Under the pieces are notes generated by a model. The model did no database searches. It had not been told where the DNA came from and was given only the letters and a program-made list of their open reading frames with translations. A DNA stretch of 23,686 nucleotides from an uncultured Erythrobacteraceae bacterium (GTDB taxonomy: Bacteria; Pseudomonadota; Alphaproteobacteria; Sphingomonadales; Sphingomonadaceae), in the NCBI GenBank assembly GCA_946482075.1, contig CAMLQG010000054.1, forward strand, positions 1 through 23,686. Reading direction: 5' to 3'. Made by a program: the position numbers and the translations under genes. Positions 15,158 to 22,553 of this stretch are shown piece after piece. The first letter of the stretch is position 1, and every line of letters starts with the position of its first letter.

Positions 15158-15604
15158 ATGTCAGAGCAGCAGGAACCCGATCCTTTCCTGTGGGAACGCG
15201 TGACCGATTCCGGGCCGTTCATCCAGTTTATCGGGCCATTCTACAGGCTGACACAGGGCTGCGGCCCGGATGAGCCGGTGCGGTACGGTTTCCGCGTGAA
15301 CGATCATCACTGCAATCCCTACCGGACATGCCATGGCGGCATGCTGTGCAGCTTCGTGGATTTCTGCATGTTCCGGGCCTTCCTGGCGCAGTTTCCGGAA
15401 CTGACGGGATCGCCCACGCTCAACATGGCGCTGGATTATTTCTCAGGCGCGAAGCTGGGCGAATGGGTGGAAAGCCGTGTGACCATCACGGCGCGGACCA
15501 AAGGTACGATCTTCACCAGCTGCGACCTCGTTGCCGGCGACCGAAAGCTGCTGCGGGCTACGGGGATATTCCCAGCGTGGCGCAAGGATGGCGTGCGCAA
15601 TTGA
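15158..15604 (+). CDS. Hot-dog fold thioesterase (PaaI-like)
   Basis: The protein has 148 residues, the normal size for single hot-dog thioesterases. The segment HHCNPYRTCHGGMLCSFVD contains N53, HGG at 59-61 and D68, matching the N...HGG...D pattern of the PaaI family, where the Asp is catalytic. The C-terminal half has the expected strand segments (LDYFSGAKLGEWVESRVT). It would release CoA from stalled or dead-end acyl-CoA esters, a common role in CoA-dependent catabolic operons. ATG 15158 is chosen as the only start with a ribosome site (AGGAG, spaced 13 bases). It is first in the operon that runs to 22445. The substrate is unknown. Confidence 0.85.
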   Translation: MSEQQEPDPFLWERVTDSGPFIQFIGPFYRLTQGCGPDEPVRYGFRVNDHHCNPYRTCHGGMLCSFVDFCMFRAFLAQFPELTGSPTLNMALDYFSGAKLGEWVESRVTITARTKGTIFTSCDLVAGDRKLLRATGIFPAWRKDGVRN

Positions 15605-15681
15605 GAGCGGCCTGCGAGGCCTGATTGGATGACGGGATCGCCGATCGCCGGAATGGCGAGAGGCGATTGAGAGGAAAGCAT

Positions 15682-17322
15682 ATGACGGGCAAGGATAGCG
15701 ACGTTCTCGATGCCGTGGTGATCGGCGCGGGGATCACGGGCATCTATCAGGCGTATCTGCTGCGCGAGCGGGGCTTCCGCGTGCAGGGGATCGAGGCGGG
15801 CGACGATGTCGGCGGTGTGTGGCACTGGAACCGCTTCCCGGGCGCCCGGCTCGATACCGAAAGCTACACCTACGGTTATTTCGCGATGAGCGGAATCCTG
15901 CCCGACTGGAAATGGAGCGAGCAGTTCGCCAGCCAGGGAGAGATACTGAGCTATATCCGCGCGGCTTCCGACACGATGGATATCCGTGGCACCTTTCGCT
16001 TCAACACCCGCGTGCTGGGCGCCGATTTCGTCGAGGACGGCTGTCTGTGGGACGTCCATCTCGACAATGGCGAGACGCTGCGCTGCCATTATCTGATAAC
16101 CGCCGTGGGGCCGCTCTCCGCCACGCGTATTCCGGATTATCCGGGCGTCGACGATTTCAGGGGCGTTTCCTACCATTCGTCCCAATGGCCGGCGGACCCG
16201 GAGGGCGGCACTGGTCCGGCGCAGATCGATTTCGCGGGCAAGCGGGTCGGCGTGATCGGGACGGGTGCGACCGGCATTCAGATCATCCCGATCGTGGCGG
16301 AAACGGCGGCCGAGCTTTATGTCTTTCAGCGCAGCCCGAACTGGTGCGTGCCGCTGGGCAATTCGCCGCTCAGCGAAGAGGAAATGGCGCATATAAGCGC
16401 GCATTACCCGGATCTTCTGGATTACTGCCTGTCTACGCCCTCGGGCTTCGCCCACATGCCGCGCGAACAGGACGGCGAAGCGGCCAGCGGGGAAGAACGC
16501 GCGGCGTTCCTGGAAGATCGCTACACCACGCCGGGCTACGCGATCTGGCACGGCAATTACCGCGACATGCTGACGAGCCGCACCACCAACAATGCGATTT
16601 CGGCCTTCATCGCCGACAAGATCCGGAGCCGGGTGGAAGATCCCCAGGTGGCGGAAAAGCTGGTCCCCACCGATCACCCCTACGGCACCAAGCGCGTGCC
16701 GATGGAGACGAATTACTACGAGGCCTACAATCGGCCCAACGTCCGTCTGGTCGATATCAGGGAAGCGCCGATCACCAAGATCACGCCGGGCGGCATCCAG
16801 ACGTCGGAGGCGCATTACGACCTCGATATCATCATCTACGCCACCGGCTTCGACGCGGTGACCGGCGCGCTGGACCGGATGGATATCAAGGGCAGGGGCG
16901 GCGTGCTGCTGCGCGACGCCTGGGCCGACGGCCCGGAAACTTTCCTCGGCCTGAACGTCGCGGGCTTCCCGAACCTTTTCACGCTGGTATCCGCGCATAA
17001 TGGCGCGAGCTTCTGCAATGTCGGCATCTGCAGCGCCAAGCAGGTCGAATGGACCACCGAGATGCTCGCATATATGCGCGACAAGGGCCTGACCTGCGCG
17101 GAGCCGACCTTGGAAGCGCAGGCGGAATGGACCGAGCATGTCCTGTCCGGCCTGGAAGGCACGCTGCTATGGGAAGGCGATGCGTGGTGGATGAAGATCA
17201 CCTATGACGATGCCGGCAACAAGGTGATGCGCGCGCTCGCTTATTTCGGCGGCGGGCCGGAATATCGCCGGCGGTGCGACGAAGTGTCCTCCAACGGCTA
17301 TCGAGGCTTCGTGCTGAACTGA
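15682..17322 (+). CDS. Type I Baeyer-Villiger monooxygenase
   Basis: This is a 546-residue flavoprotein with two Rossmann motifs: GAGITG (15-20) for FAD and GTGATG (193-198) for NADPH. The BVMO fingerprint FxGxxxHxxxW(P/D) is present as FRGVSYHSSQWP (159-170). GTKRVPMET and YATGFDAVTGAL further on are typical of the cyclohexanone/cyclopentadecanone group. The enzyme inserts oxygen next to a ketone carbonyl, giving a lactone from a ring ketone or an ester from an open one, using NADPH and O2. ATG 15682 follows GAGGAAA with good spacing. The next gene is an amidohydrolase whose relatives include lactonases, so ring-ketone to lactone to hydroxyacid is a natural reading. The exact ketone is unknown. 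Confidence 0.95.
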   Translation: MTGKDSDVLDAVVIGAGITGIYQAYLLRERGFRVQGIEAGDDVGGVWHWNRFPGARLDTESYTYGYFAMSGILPDWKWSEQFASQGEILSYIRAASDTMDIRGTFRFNTRVLGADFVEDGCLWDVHLDNGETLRCHYLITAVGPLSATRIPDYPGVDDFRGVSYHSSQWPADPEGGTGPAQIDFAGKRVGVIGTGATGIQIIPIVAETAAELYVFQRSPNWCVPLGNSPLSEEEMAHISAHYPDLLDYCLSTPSGFAHMPREQDGEAASGEERAAFLEDRYTTPGYAIWHGNYRDMLTSRTTNNAISAFIADKIRSRVEDPQVAEKLVPTDHPYGTKRVPMETNYYEAYNRPNVRLVDIREAPITKITPGGIQTSEAHYDLDIIIYATGFDAVTGALDRMDIKGRGGVLLRDAWADGPETFLGLNVAGFPNLFTLVSAHNGASFCNVGICSAKQVEWTTEMLAYMRDKGLTCAEPTLEAQAEWTEHVLSGLEGTLLWEGDAWWMKITYDDAGNKVMRALAYFGGGPEYRRRCDEVSSNGYRGFVLN

Positions 17323-17347
17323 GGGGTCGAGCAAGGGAGTGGATCGG

Positions 17348-18385
17348 ATGAGCACGCTGGACGAAGATGGCGCCGCCGCTTTCAGGTGGAAGCCCGACTG
17401 GCTGGGCAAGACCGTCGAGGACGTGCTCGATCCCGCTTTGCCGATCATCGATCCGCACCAGCACATGTGGGAATATGGCCGCCGGTACTTCCTGGATGAG
17501 TCCTGGGAGGATGCGCAGAGCGGGCATAATGTGATCGCCACCTGCAACGTCCAATGCGGCGCGATGTATTCCGCCGATGCCGACCCGCTGATGGCGCCGG
17601 TGGGGGAGACCGAATTCGCCAACGGCATCGCCGCGCGCAGCGCCACCGGCGCTTTCGGCCCTTTCCGCGCCTGTGCCGGGATCATCGGTTTCGCCGATCT
17701 GACGCAGGGCGCGGCAGTCGAGCCGGTGCTGTCAGCTCACAAGCGCGCCAGCCCGCGCTTCCGGGGCTTGCGGCATATCGCAGTGTGGGATGCGGATCCG
17801 GCCGTCTCCACGGTGGCGTCCTTTCCGCAGGGCTTGTTGCTCGACCCGAAGTTCCGCCAGGGTGCCGCGATCCTGCCGCACCATGACCTGTCGTTCGAAA
17901 CCTGGATCTATCATACGCAGCTTGGCGAGCTGGCGGAATTCGCGCGTGCGCTGCCCGAACTCAAGGTTATCCTCAACCATATCGGAACCCCGCTCGGCAT
18001 CGGAATCTATGCCGGTCGCGGGGACGAGGTGTTCGCACATTGGCGTGACGGGATCCGCGTGCTCGCGCGGTGCGAAAATGCGTCGGTCAAGCTGAGCGGC
18101 ATGGCGATGCATGCGATGGGCTTCGCCCTTGAAGCGCGCACCGTGCCCGCCGGTTCGGCGGAACTCGCCGCATTGTGGAAGCCTTATGTCGAAACCTGCA
18201 TCGAGGCGTTCGGCGTGGAGCGGTGCATGTTCGCAAGCAATTTCCCGGTTGAGAAGCTGGCTTGCAGCTATTCCGTCCTGTGGAATGCTTTCAAGCGGCT
18301 GACGGAAGGCTGCTCGCCATCCGAACGGGACAGGCTGTTCGCCGGCACCGCGAGAGAGGTCTACCGGCTCGAATTGCCCGCATAG
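17348..18385 (+). CDS. Amidohydrolase-2 (TIM-barrel metal-dependent hydrolase), possible lactonase
   Basis: The protein has 345 residues. IIDPHQHMW contains the HxH metal motif (H37, H39); RGLRHIAVWD, the NHIG segment and the C-terminal MFASNFPVEK are typical of amidohydrolase family 2. The usual metal Asp of the SDWP motif is Asn here (SNFP), a variant I associate with one subgroup of the family. Known relatives include lactonases such as 2-pyrone-4,6-dicarboxylate hydrolase and fucono-lactonase, and also decarboxylases. Being 25 bases after the Baeyer-Villiger monooxygenase, it is a good candidate to open the lactone that enzyme makes (inference). ATG 17348 follows AAGGGAG by 8 bases; GTG 17339 in frame is an alternative. 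Confidence 0.9.
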   Translation: MSTLDEDGAAAFRWKPDWLGKTVEDVLDPALPIIDPHQHMWEYGRRYFLDESWEDAQSGHNVIATCNVQCGAMYSADADPLMAPVGETEFANGIAARSATGAFGPFRACAGIIGFADLTQGAAVEPVLSAHKRASPRFRGLRHIAVWDADPAVSTVASFPQGLLLDPKFRQGAAILPHHDLSFETWIYHTQLGELAEFARALPELKVILNHIGTPLGIGIYAGRGDEVFAHWRDGIRVLARCENASVKLSGMAMHAMGFALEARTVPAGSAELAALWKPYVETCIEAFGVERCMFASNFPVEKLACSYSVLWNAFKRLTEGCSPSERDRLFAGTAREVYRLELPA

Positions 18386-18405
18386 GACGCTTCCCTCATC
18401 TAGGA

Positions 18406-18451
18406 GTTGCGGCGAAGCGCCGAACCCGGTTTACTGGTTTCGCAGAACCAG
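18406..18451 (+). other. Two back-to-back hairpins in the amidohydrolase-DUF35 gap
   Basis: GTTGCGGCG-AAG-CGCCGAAC (18406-18425) and CTGGTT-TCGCAG-AACCAG (18434-18451) are inverted repeats filling most of the 85-base gap, just before the ribosome site at 18460. They may stabilise or separate parts of the operon transcript. No T-run follows either, so full termination is unlikely. Confidence 0.35.
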
Positions 18452-18470
18452 AGACGACCGGGAGAATGGC

Positions 18471-18911
18471 ATGGCTGATCCGCATGGCGGAGCGGAAGTG
18501 TGGAACGCCTATCCGCACCTCGAAATCGATACGGATAGCCGCGCTTTCTACGAAGGCTGGCTGGCGCGGGAACTGCGCGTGCCCAAATGCGCCGATTGCG
18601 GGAAATGGCACATGCCGCCGCGCGATATCTGCCCGCATTGCTGGTCGCACGCGATCGAGGCGAAGCCCGTCAGCGGGCGAGGGCGCATCCATCTGCTGAT
18701 GATCCTTGGGCAGGGGAAGGATGCACCGGGTGTGACCTATCCCTATCCCGTGGCGACGGTCGAACTCGAAGAGCAGGAAGCTCTGCGCTTCACCTCCACG
18801 ATCGTCGGCTGTGCGCCGCAGGACGTAAAGATCGATATGGACGTGGAACTCGAATGGGTGGATCGTGCTGGTGCGCCCTTTCCCGCCTTCCGTCCGCGAA
18901 AGGGGGCGTAA
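18471..18911 (+). CDS. DUF35 protein (Zn-ribbon plus OB-fold), partner of the thiolase-like enzyme
   Basis: The protein has 146 residues. A rubredoxin-like Zn ribbon with C40, C43, C54 and C57 (CADCGKWHMPPRDICPHC) is followed by an OB-fold half (GRIHLLMILG ... YPVATVELEE). DUF35 proteins bind acyl-CoA and form complexes with thiolase-fold enzymes or MaoC-type hydratases. In steroid side-chain degradation a DUF35 domain partners the aldolase Ltp2. The stop codon is separated from the following thiolase start by a single base (TAA-G-ATG), so the two are almost certainly made together as a complex. GGGAG precedes ATG 18471. Family and pairing are well supported; the reaction follows from the partner. 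Confidence 0.92.
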   Translation: MADPHGGAEVWNAYPHLEIDTDSRAFYEGWLARELRVPKCADCGKWHMPPRDICPHCWSHAIEAKPVSGRGRIHLLMILGQGKDAPGVTYPYPVATVELEEQEALRFTSTIVGCAPQDVKIDMDVELEWVDRAGAPFPAFRPRKGA

Positions 18912-18912
18912 G

Positions 18913-20097
18913 ATGGCCCGCAACCGCATTCGGGACCAGATCGCCATCGTCGGTCTCGGCTATACGCCCTATAGCCGCACTGGCACGCGCACGGCGCGCT
19001 CGCTCGCGGCGGAAGCCGCCGTCGCGGCCATTCGCGATGCCGGGTTGAAACGCGAGGATATCGGCGGGGTCGTATCCTCCGCGGGCATGGGCTCCTTCAC
19101 TATCTGCCCGCCCGGCGCAACCGAGATGACGACGATGCTGCGTCTGCCGAACGTCGAATATTTCAACGATGGCAACGGCGTGTTCGTCTCGCCTCTGATC
19201 GATGCGATGCATGCGATCTTTGCGGGTGCCGCCGATTACGTGCTGGTCTATCACTACAATTTCCGCTCGCCGTTCAATTCGCGACAGGCGGCGGAAGATC
19301 CGTTCCGCCGCTGGCTGCGCGGCTATGACAATCTGCCGCCCGAGAATGCGAAGAACGCGGCTGCGTACGCCGCCTGGTCGAGCCGCTATATCGCCGATTA
19401 CGGAGTGCGGCGGGAGGATCTTGGCCGGGTCGCGGTCAACAGCCGCACCAACGCGCTGGACAATCCGCTGGCGGCGATGCGCAAGCCTTTCACGATGGAG
19501 GAATATCTCGCCGGGCGCATGGTGCGCGAGCCGCTGGGCATGTTCGACATGGACTTGCCGATCGACGGGGCGGATGCTTTCATCCTGACTTCGGCCGAAC
19601 GCGCGAAGGACTTGGCGAAGCCGGCCGTGCTGATCAACGCAGCGGTGCAGGGTCTGTGCGAGACGGCCAGCGACGAGGACCAACTCCGTTCGCTTGATCA
19701 TCACGGGCAGGACGTGGTCGTCCGCCAGCTGTGGAACCGGTCGAGCCGGACGCTGGCCGATATCGACCTCGCCTACATGTACGAAGGCTTCACCTTCATC
19801 ACCCTGTCCTGGTTCGAGAAGCTGGGTTTCTGCGGCAAGGGCGAAGCAGGGCGGTACCTCGAGGATCACTGGGACAGCGCGGTCAATCGCATCGTCCTGC
19901 CGCGCGGCGTGCCGGTGAACCGCAATGGCGGAATGCTGAGCGAAGGCGGCAGCCAGGGTGCGGGCTTCGTGCGCGATGCGGTGATGCAGCTGCGCGGCGA
20001 GGCAGGAGAGCGACAAGTGCCGGATGCGAGGACCGCTCTGCTCGCAATCGGCGGCTTCTTCTACAATTCCCAGGCGATGATGCTGGTCAAGCCCTGA
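18913..20097 (+). CDS. Thiolase-fold acyl-CoA enzyme (SCP2/Ltp-type) lacking the usual Cys and His
   Basis: This 394-residue protein has the thiolase fold of lipid-transfer-type (SCP2-thiolase) enzymes: IAIVGLGYTPYS at the start, AAEAAVAAIRDAGL, EKLGFCGKGE, and NRNGG (336-340) near the end. Where thiolases carry the nucleophilic Cys, this one reads DGNGVFVSP (86-94), and the GHP motif with the catalytic His reads SEGGSQGAG (343-351). Ordinary thiolysis is therefore unlikely. The closest mechanistic precedent is Ltp2, a thiolase-fold retro-aldolase that needs a DUF35 partner, and such a partner lies one base upstream. A retro-aldol cleavage of a beta-hydroxyacyl-CoA is the favoured inference. 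ATG 18913 follows AAAGGGGG; the frame extends upstream only inside the DUF35 gene. Confidence 0.88.
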   Translation: MARNRIRDQIAIVGLGYTPYSRTGTRTARSLAAEAAVAAIRDAGLKREDIGGVVSSAGMGSFTICPPGATEMTTMLRLPNVEYFNDGNGVFVSPLIDAMHAIFAGAADYVLVYHYNFRSPFNSRQAAEDPFRRWLRGYDNLPPENAKNAAAYAAWSSRYIADYGVRREDLGRVAVNSRTNALDNPLAAMRKPFTMEEYLAGRMVREPLGMFDMDLPIDGADAFILTSAERAKDLAKPAVLINAAVQGLCETASDEDQLRSLDHHGQDVVVRQLWNRSSRTLADIDLAYMYEGFTFITLSWFEKLGFCGKGEAGRYLEDHWDSAVNRIVLPRGVPVNRNGGMLSEGGSQGAGFVRDAVMQLRGEAGERQVPDARTALLAIGGFFYNSQAMMLVKP

Positions 20098-20128
20098 CAT
20101 TCATCCGACAATCGAGAGATCCGAAAGC

Positions 20129-21619
20129 ATGCCTGAAATCAAATCCATTGCCGATCTTGCGGGGCAGACGGGGGTGCCGATCAGTCAGATCCTGGCTTTC
20201 CACGCCGATCGCGATCCCGATCGCATCGCGGTGACGATCGCGGGAGACAGCATCACCCGGCGGGAGCTGGATTTGGCATCCAACCGACTGGCGCGGGCCT
20301 ATGACAGGCTCGGCGTGGGGCAGGATGACTATGTCACGATCGGTCTGCCCAACAGCATCGAGTTCTTCGTCGCCGCTTTCGCCGCGTGGAAATGCGGGGC
20401 TACGCCGAACCCGATCTCCTGGCGCCTGCCGCTGGCCGAAGCGCAGGGTATCGTCGATCTGGTGCAGCCTGCGCTCGTCGTCGGCGGGCCCGCGGAGCTT
20501 GTGGCGCGCGCGCGGGTAGAACCGGGCCACCAGCCCGATCCAGCCCTGTCCGACGTGCCGCTGGAACCGAAGGTCGCGCCCTATTGGAAAGCGATGAGCT
20601 CGGGCGGCAGCACCGGCCGGCCGAAGATCATCGTCGCGCACAAGGATGCGGTGTTCGATCCGATGGCGCCGATCCAGGGCCAGCAGGTGGACGGCAATGT
20701 CCTGATTCCGGGCCCGCTCTACAATAACGGCCCGCTGATGTGCGCCATGCTCGGCCTGTTCTCGGGCAATCACGTGATCCTGATGCAGCGTTTCGACGAA
20801 GTGCAGACGCTGGCACTGATCCAGCAGCACAAGGTGGACTGGACGTTCATCGTGCCTACCATGATGAACCGCATCTGGCGGCTGGGGGAAGAGGTTCGCA
20901 ACCAATATGATGTGTCCAGCCTCAAGGTGGTGATGCACAGCGCATCGATGTGCCCGGTGTGGCTCAAGCAGGCCTGGATCGACTGGATCGGTCCGGAAAA
21001 GATCATCGAAGGCTATGGCGGCACCGAAGGGCAGGGCACGGCCATGATCAGCGGCACCGAATGGCTTGAGCATCGCGGATCGGTCGGCCGGGCGATGCCC
21101 GGCGCGCGCATCCAGATCCTCGACGAGGAAGGGTGCGAACTGCCGCCGGGCGAAGTGGGCGAGATCTTCTTCCTGCCCGATAATCCCGAGCAGAAGACCT
21201 ACCACTATCTCGGCGCCGAACGGCGGGAAGTGGGCGCGGCGGGTTCGGTCGGCGATATGGGCTATCTCGACGAAGACGGCTGGCTGTTCATCGCCGATCG
21301 CCGCACGGACATGATCGTGACGGGCGGAGCCAATGTCTACCCGGCGGAAGTGGAAGCCGCGCTCGACGCGCATCCCGCGGTCAAGTCGAGCATCGTGATC
21401 GGACTGCCGGACGAGGACATGATCGCGCGCGTCCATGCGATCGTCCAGAACGATCCTGCCCAGCCTGAACCGACGCATGACGAACTGGTCAGCTTCCTGA
21501 AGGGACTGATCGTGCCTTACAAGATCCCGCGCTCGTTCGAGTTCACTTCGGAAAACCTGAGAGACGATGCGGGCAAGGCGCGCCGTAGCCAGTTGCGGGC
21601 GGAGCGGGTTCCGGCTTAA
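20129..21619 (+). CDS. Acyl-CoA synthetase (ANL superfamily, AMP-forming)
   Basis: This is a 496-residue adenylate-forming enzyme with the core motifs in order: P-loop MSSGGSTGRPK (156-166), YGGTEG (296-301), GDMGYLDEDGWLFIADR starting near 375, hinge region RRTDMIVTGGANVYPAEVE, and the C-terminal catalytic Lys K483 in DDAGK. It activates a carboxylic acid as acyl-AMP and then acyl-CoA. There is no signal or membrane segment. Only a weak ribosome site (GAGAG, about 10 bases) precedes ATG 20129, 31 bases after the thiolase-like gene. It probably loads CoA onto the acid released by the monooxygenase/hydrolase steps or onto a side-chain acid. Specificity cannot be read by eye. Confidence 0.94.
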   Translation: MPEIKSIADLAGQTGVPISQILAFHADRDPDRIAVTIAGDSITRRELDLASNRLARAYDRLGVGQDDYVTIGLPNSIEFFVAAFAAWKCGATPNPISWRLPLAEAQGIVDLVQPALVVGGPAELVARARVEPGHQPDPALSDVPLEPKVAPYWKAMSSGGSTGRPKIIVAHKDAVFDPMAPIQGQQVDGNVLIPGPLYNNGPLMCAMLGLFSGNHVILMQRFDEVQTLALIQQHKVDWTFIVPTMMNRIWRLGEEVRNQYDVSSLKVVMHSASMCPVWLKQAWIDWIGPEKIIEGYGGTEGQGTAMISGTEWLEHRGSVGRAMPGARIQILDEEGCELPPGEVGEIFFLPDNPEQKTYHYLGAERREVGAAGSVGDMGYLDEDGWLFIADRRTDMIVTGGANVYPAEVEAALDAHPAVKSSIVIGLPDEDMIARVHAIVQNDPAQPEPTHDELVSFLKGLIVPYKIPRSFEFTSENLRDDAGKARRSQLRAERVPA

Positions 21620-21653
21620 GCCGACGGCCAATCCTACCAGAGGTCAAGCAAAC

Positions 21654-22445
21654 ATGAGCAAGAGTGTGAACTACGAACGTCTTACCATCGAGATGCAGGA
21701 TGATGGGGTCGTCGTCGTCACGCTGAACCGCCCGCCGGTGAACGCGTTCGACATGGTTATGCATGACGAGATCTTCGCGTTCTTCGCCGATCCCGATCAG
21801 GCGGGGGAGGATATCCGCGCGATCGTGCTGCGCGGCGCAGGCAAGCATTTCTGTGCCGGCAACGATCTGGCCGATTTCCAGACGATGACGCCGCAGAATT
21901 CGCCCGATCGCATGCGGCGGGTGCGCCAGGCGCTGCATGCGATCCAGTCCTGCCCGGTTCCGGTCATCGCCTGCGTGCACGGCGTGGCTGTGGGGACCGG
22001 CGTCGCGCTGATCGCCAATTGCGATTTCGCGGTGGCGGCCGACGATGCGAAGATCGGCTTGCCGGAACTGAATGTGGGTGTGATGGGCGGCGCGCGCTTT
22101 CTCGCCCGGATCGCGCCCGAACCGCTGATGCGGCGGATGTTCTTCACCGCCGGGATCATCTCCGCCAAGGAATTCTGTGCGGCGGGTGGCTCTCTTGAGC
22201 TTGCTCCTGCCGGACAGGAATTCGAAACCGCGCTGGCGCATGCACGGACGATCGCAAGCCACAGCCCCACGGCGGTGCGACTGGCCAAAAAGTCGGTCGA
22301 TCACACCGAAGGGCTCGGCCCCCGCCATGGCTACGAGATCGAGCAGATGGCCACGATCACCATGAGCGGGCATGACGAAGCCAAGGAAGCGGTCAACGCC
22401 TTCCTCGAAGGCCGCAAGGCGACCTACCGGCCGGCGAACACGTGA
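21654..22445 (+). CDS. Crotonase-family enoyl-CoA hydratase/isomerase-like, one canonical Glu replaced
   Basis: The protein has 263 residues. GKHFCAGNDL (64-72) is the first oxyanion-hole motif and HGVAVGTGVALIANCD the second. At the first catalytic Glu position of classical hydratase there is A118, while the second Glu is kept as E138 (GLPELNVG). A one-Glu enzyme could act as an isomerase, a hydratase of altered mechanism, or a C-C bond lyase. AGAGGT lies 9 bases before ATG 21654; the frame is open further upstream only over the end of the synthetase gene. It is the last gene of the operon and is followed by the large palindromic repeat. It differs from the crotonase at 4357, so the two probably act at different steps. 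Confidence 0.9.
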   Translation: MSKSVNYERLTIEMQDDGVVVVTLNRPPVNAFDMVMHDEIFAFFADPDQAGEDIRAIVLRGAGKHFCAGNDLADFQTMTPQNSPDRMRRVRQALHAIQSCPVPVIACVHGVAVGTGVALIANCDFAVAADDAKIGLPELNVGVMGGARFLARIAPEPLMRRMFFTAGIISAKEFCAAGGSLELAPAGQEFETALAHARTIASHSPTAVRLAKKSVDHTEGLGPRHGYEIEQMATITMSGHDEAKEAVNAFLEGRKATYRPANT

Positions 22446-22454
22446 GAGTTTGAT

Positions 22455-22530
22455 CGTCATTGCGAGCGCAGCGAAGCAATCCAGCCTCCCGTGTGAGGCC
22501 CTGGATTGCTTCGCTGCGCTCGCAATGACG
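22455..22530. repeat. Large palindromic repeat (30-bp perfect arms) between convergent genes
   Basis: The arms at 22455-22484 and 22501-22530 are perfect reverse complements over 30 bases, beginning CGTCATTGCGAGCGCAGCG, with a 16-base loop that can pair further (CCTC/GAGG). I associate closely similar elements with dispersed copies in alphaproteobacterial genomes (recalled, not checked). It lies between the stop codons of two convergent genes, where it could serve as a two-way terminator. It may also be a REP-like mobile element. Confidence 0.85.
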
Positions 22531-22553
22531 CGAAAGCCTCTTGTTCAACCCTT

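Noticed and set aside
15436..17139. Long open frame (567 codons) on the - strand opposite the BVMO
   Set aside because: It is antisense to a protein with clear BVMO motifs, has low-complexity Arg/Gly/Ala-rich sequence and resembles no family. Such frames are common opposite GC-rich genes.
20087..21631. 514-codon open frame on the - strand opposite the acyl-CoA synthetase
   Set aside because: Mirror frame of a gene with all ANL motifs; composition is Asp/His/Arg-rich and not protein-like.
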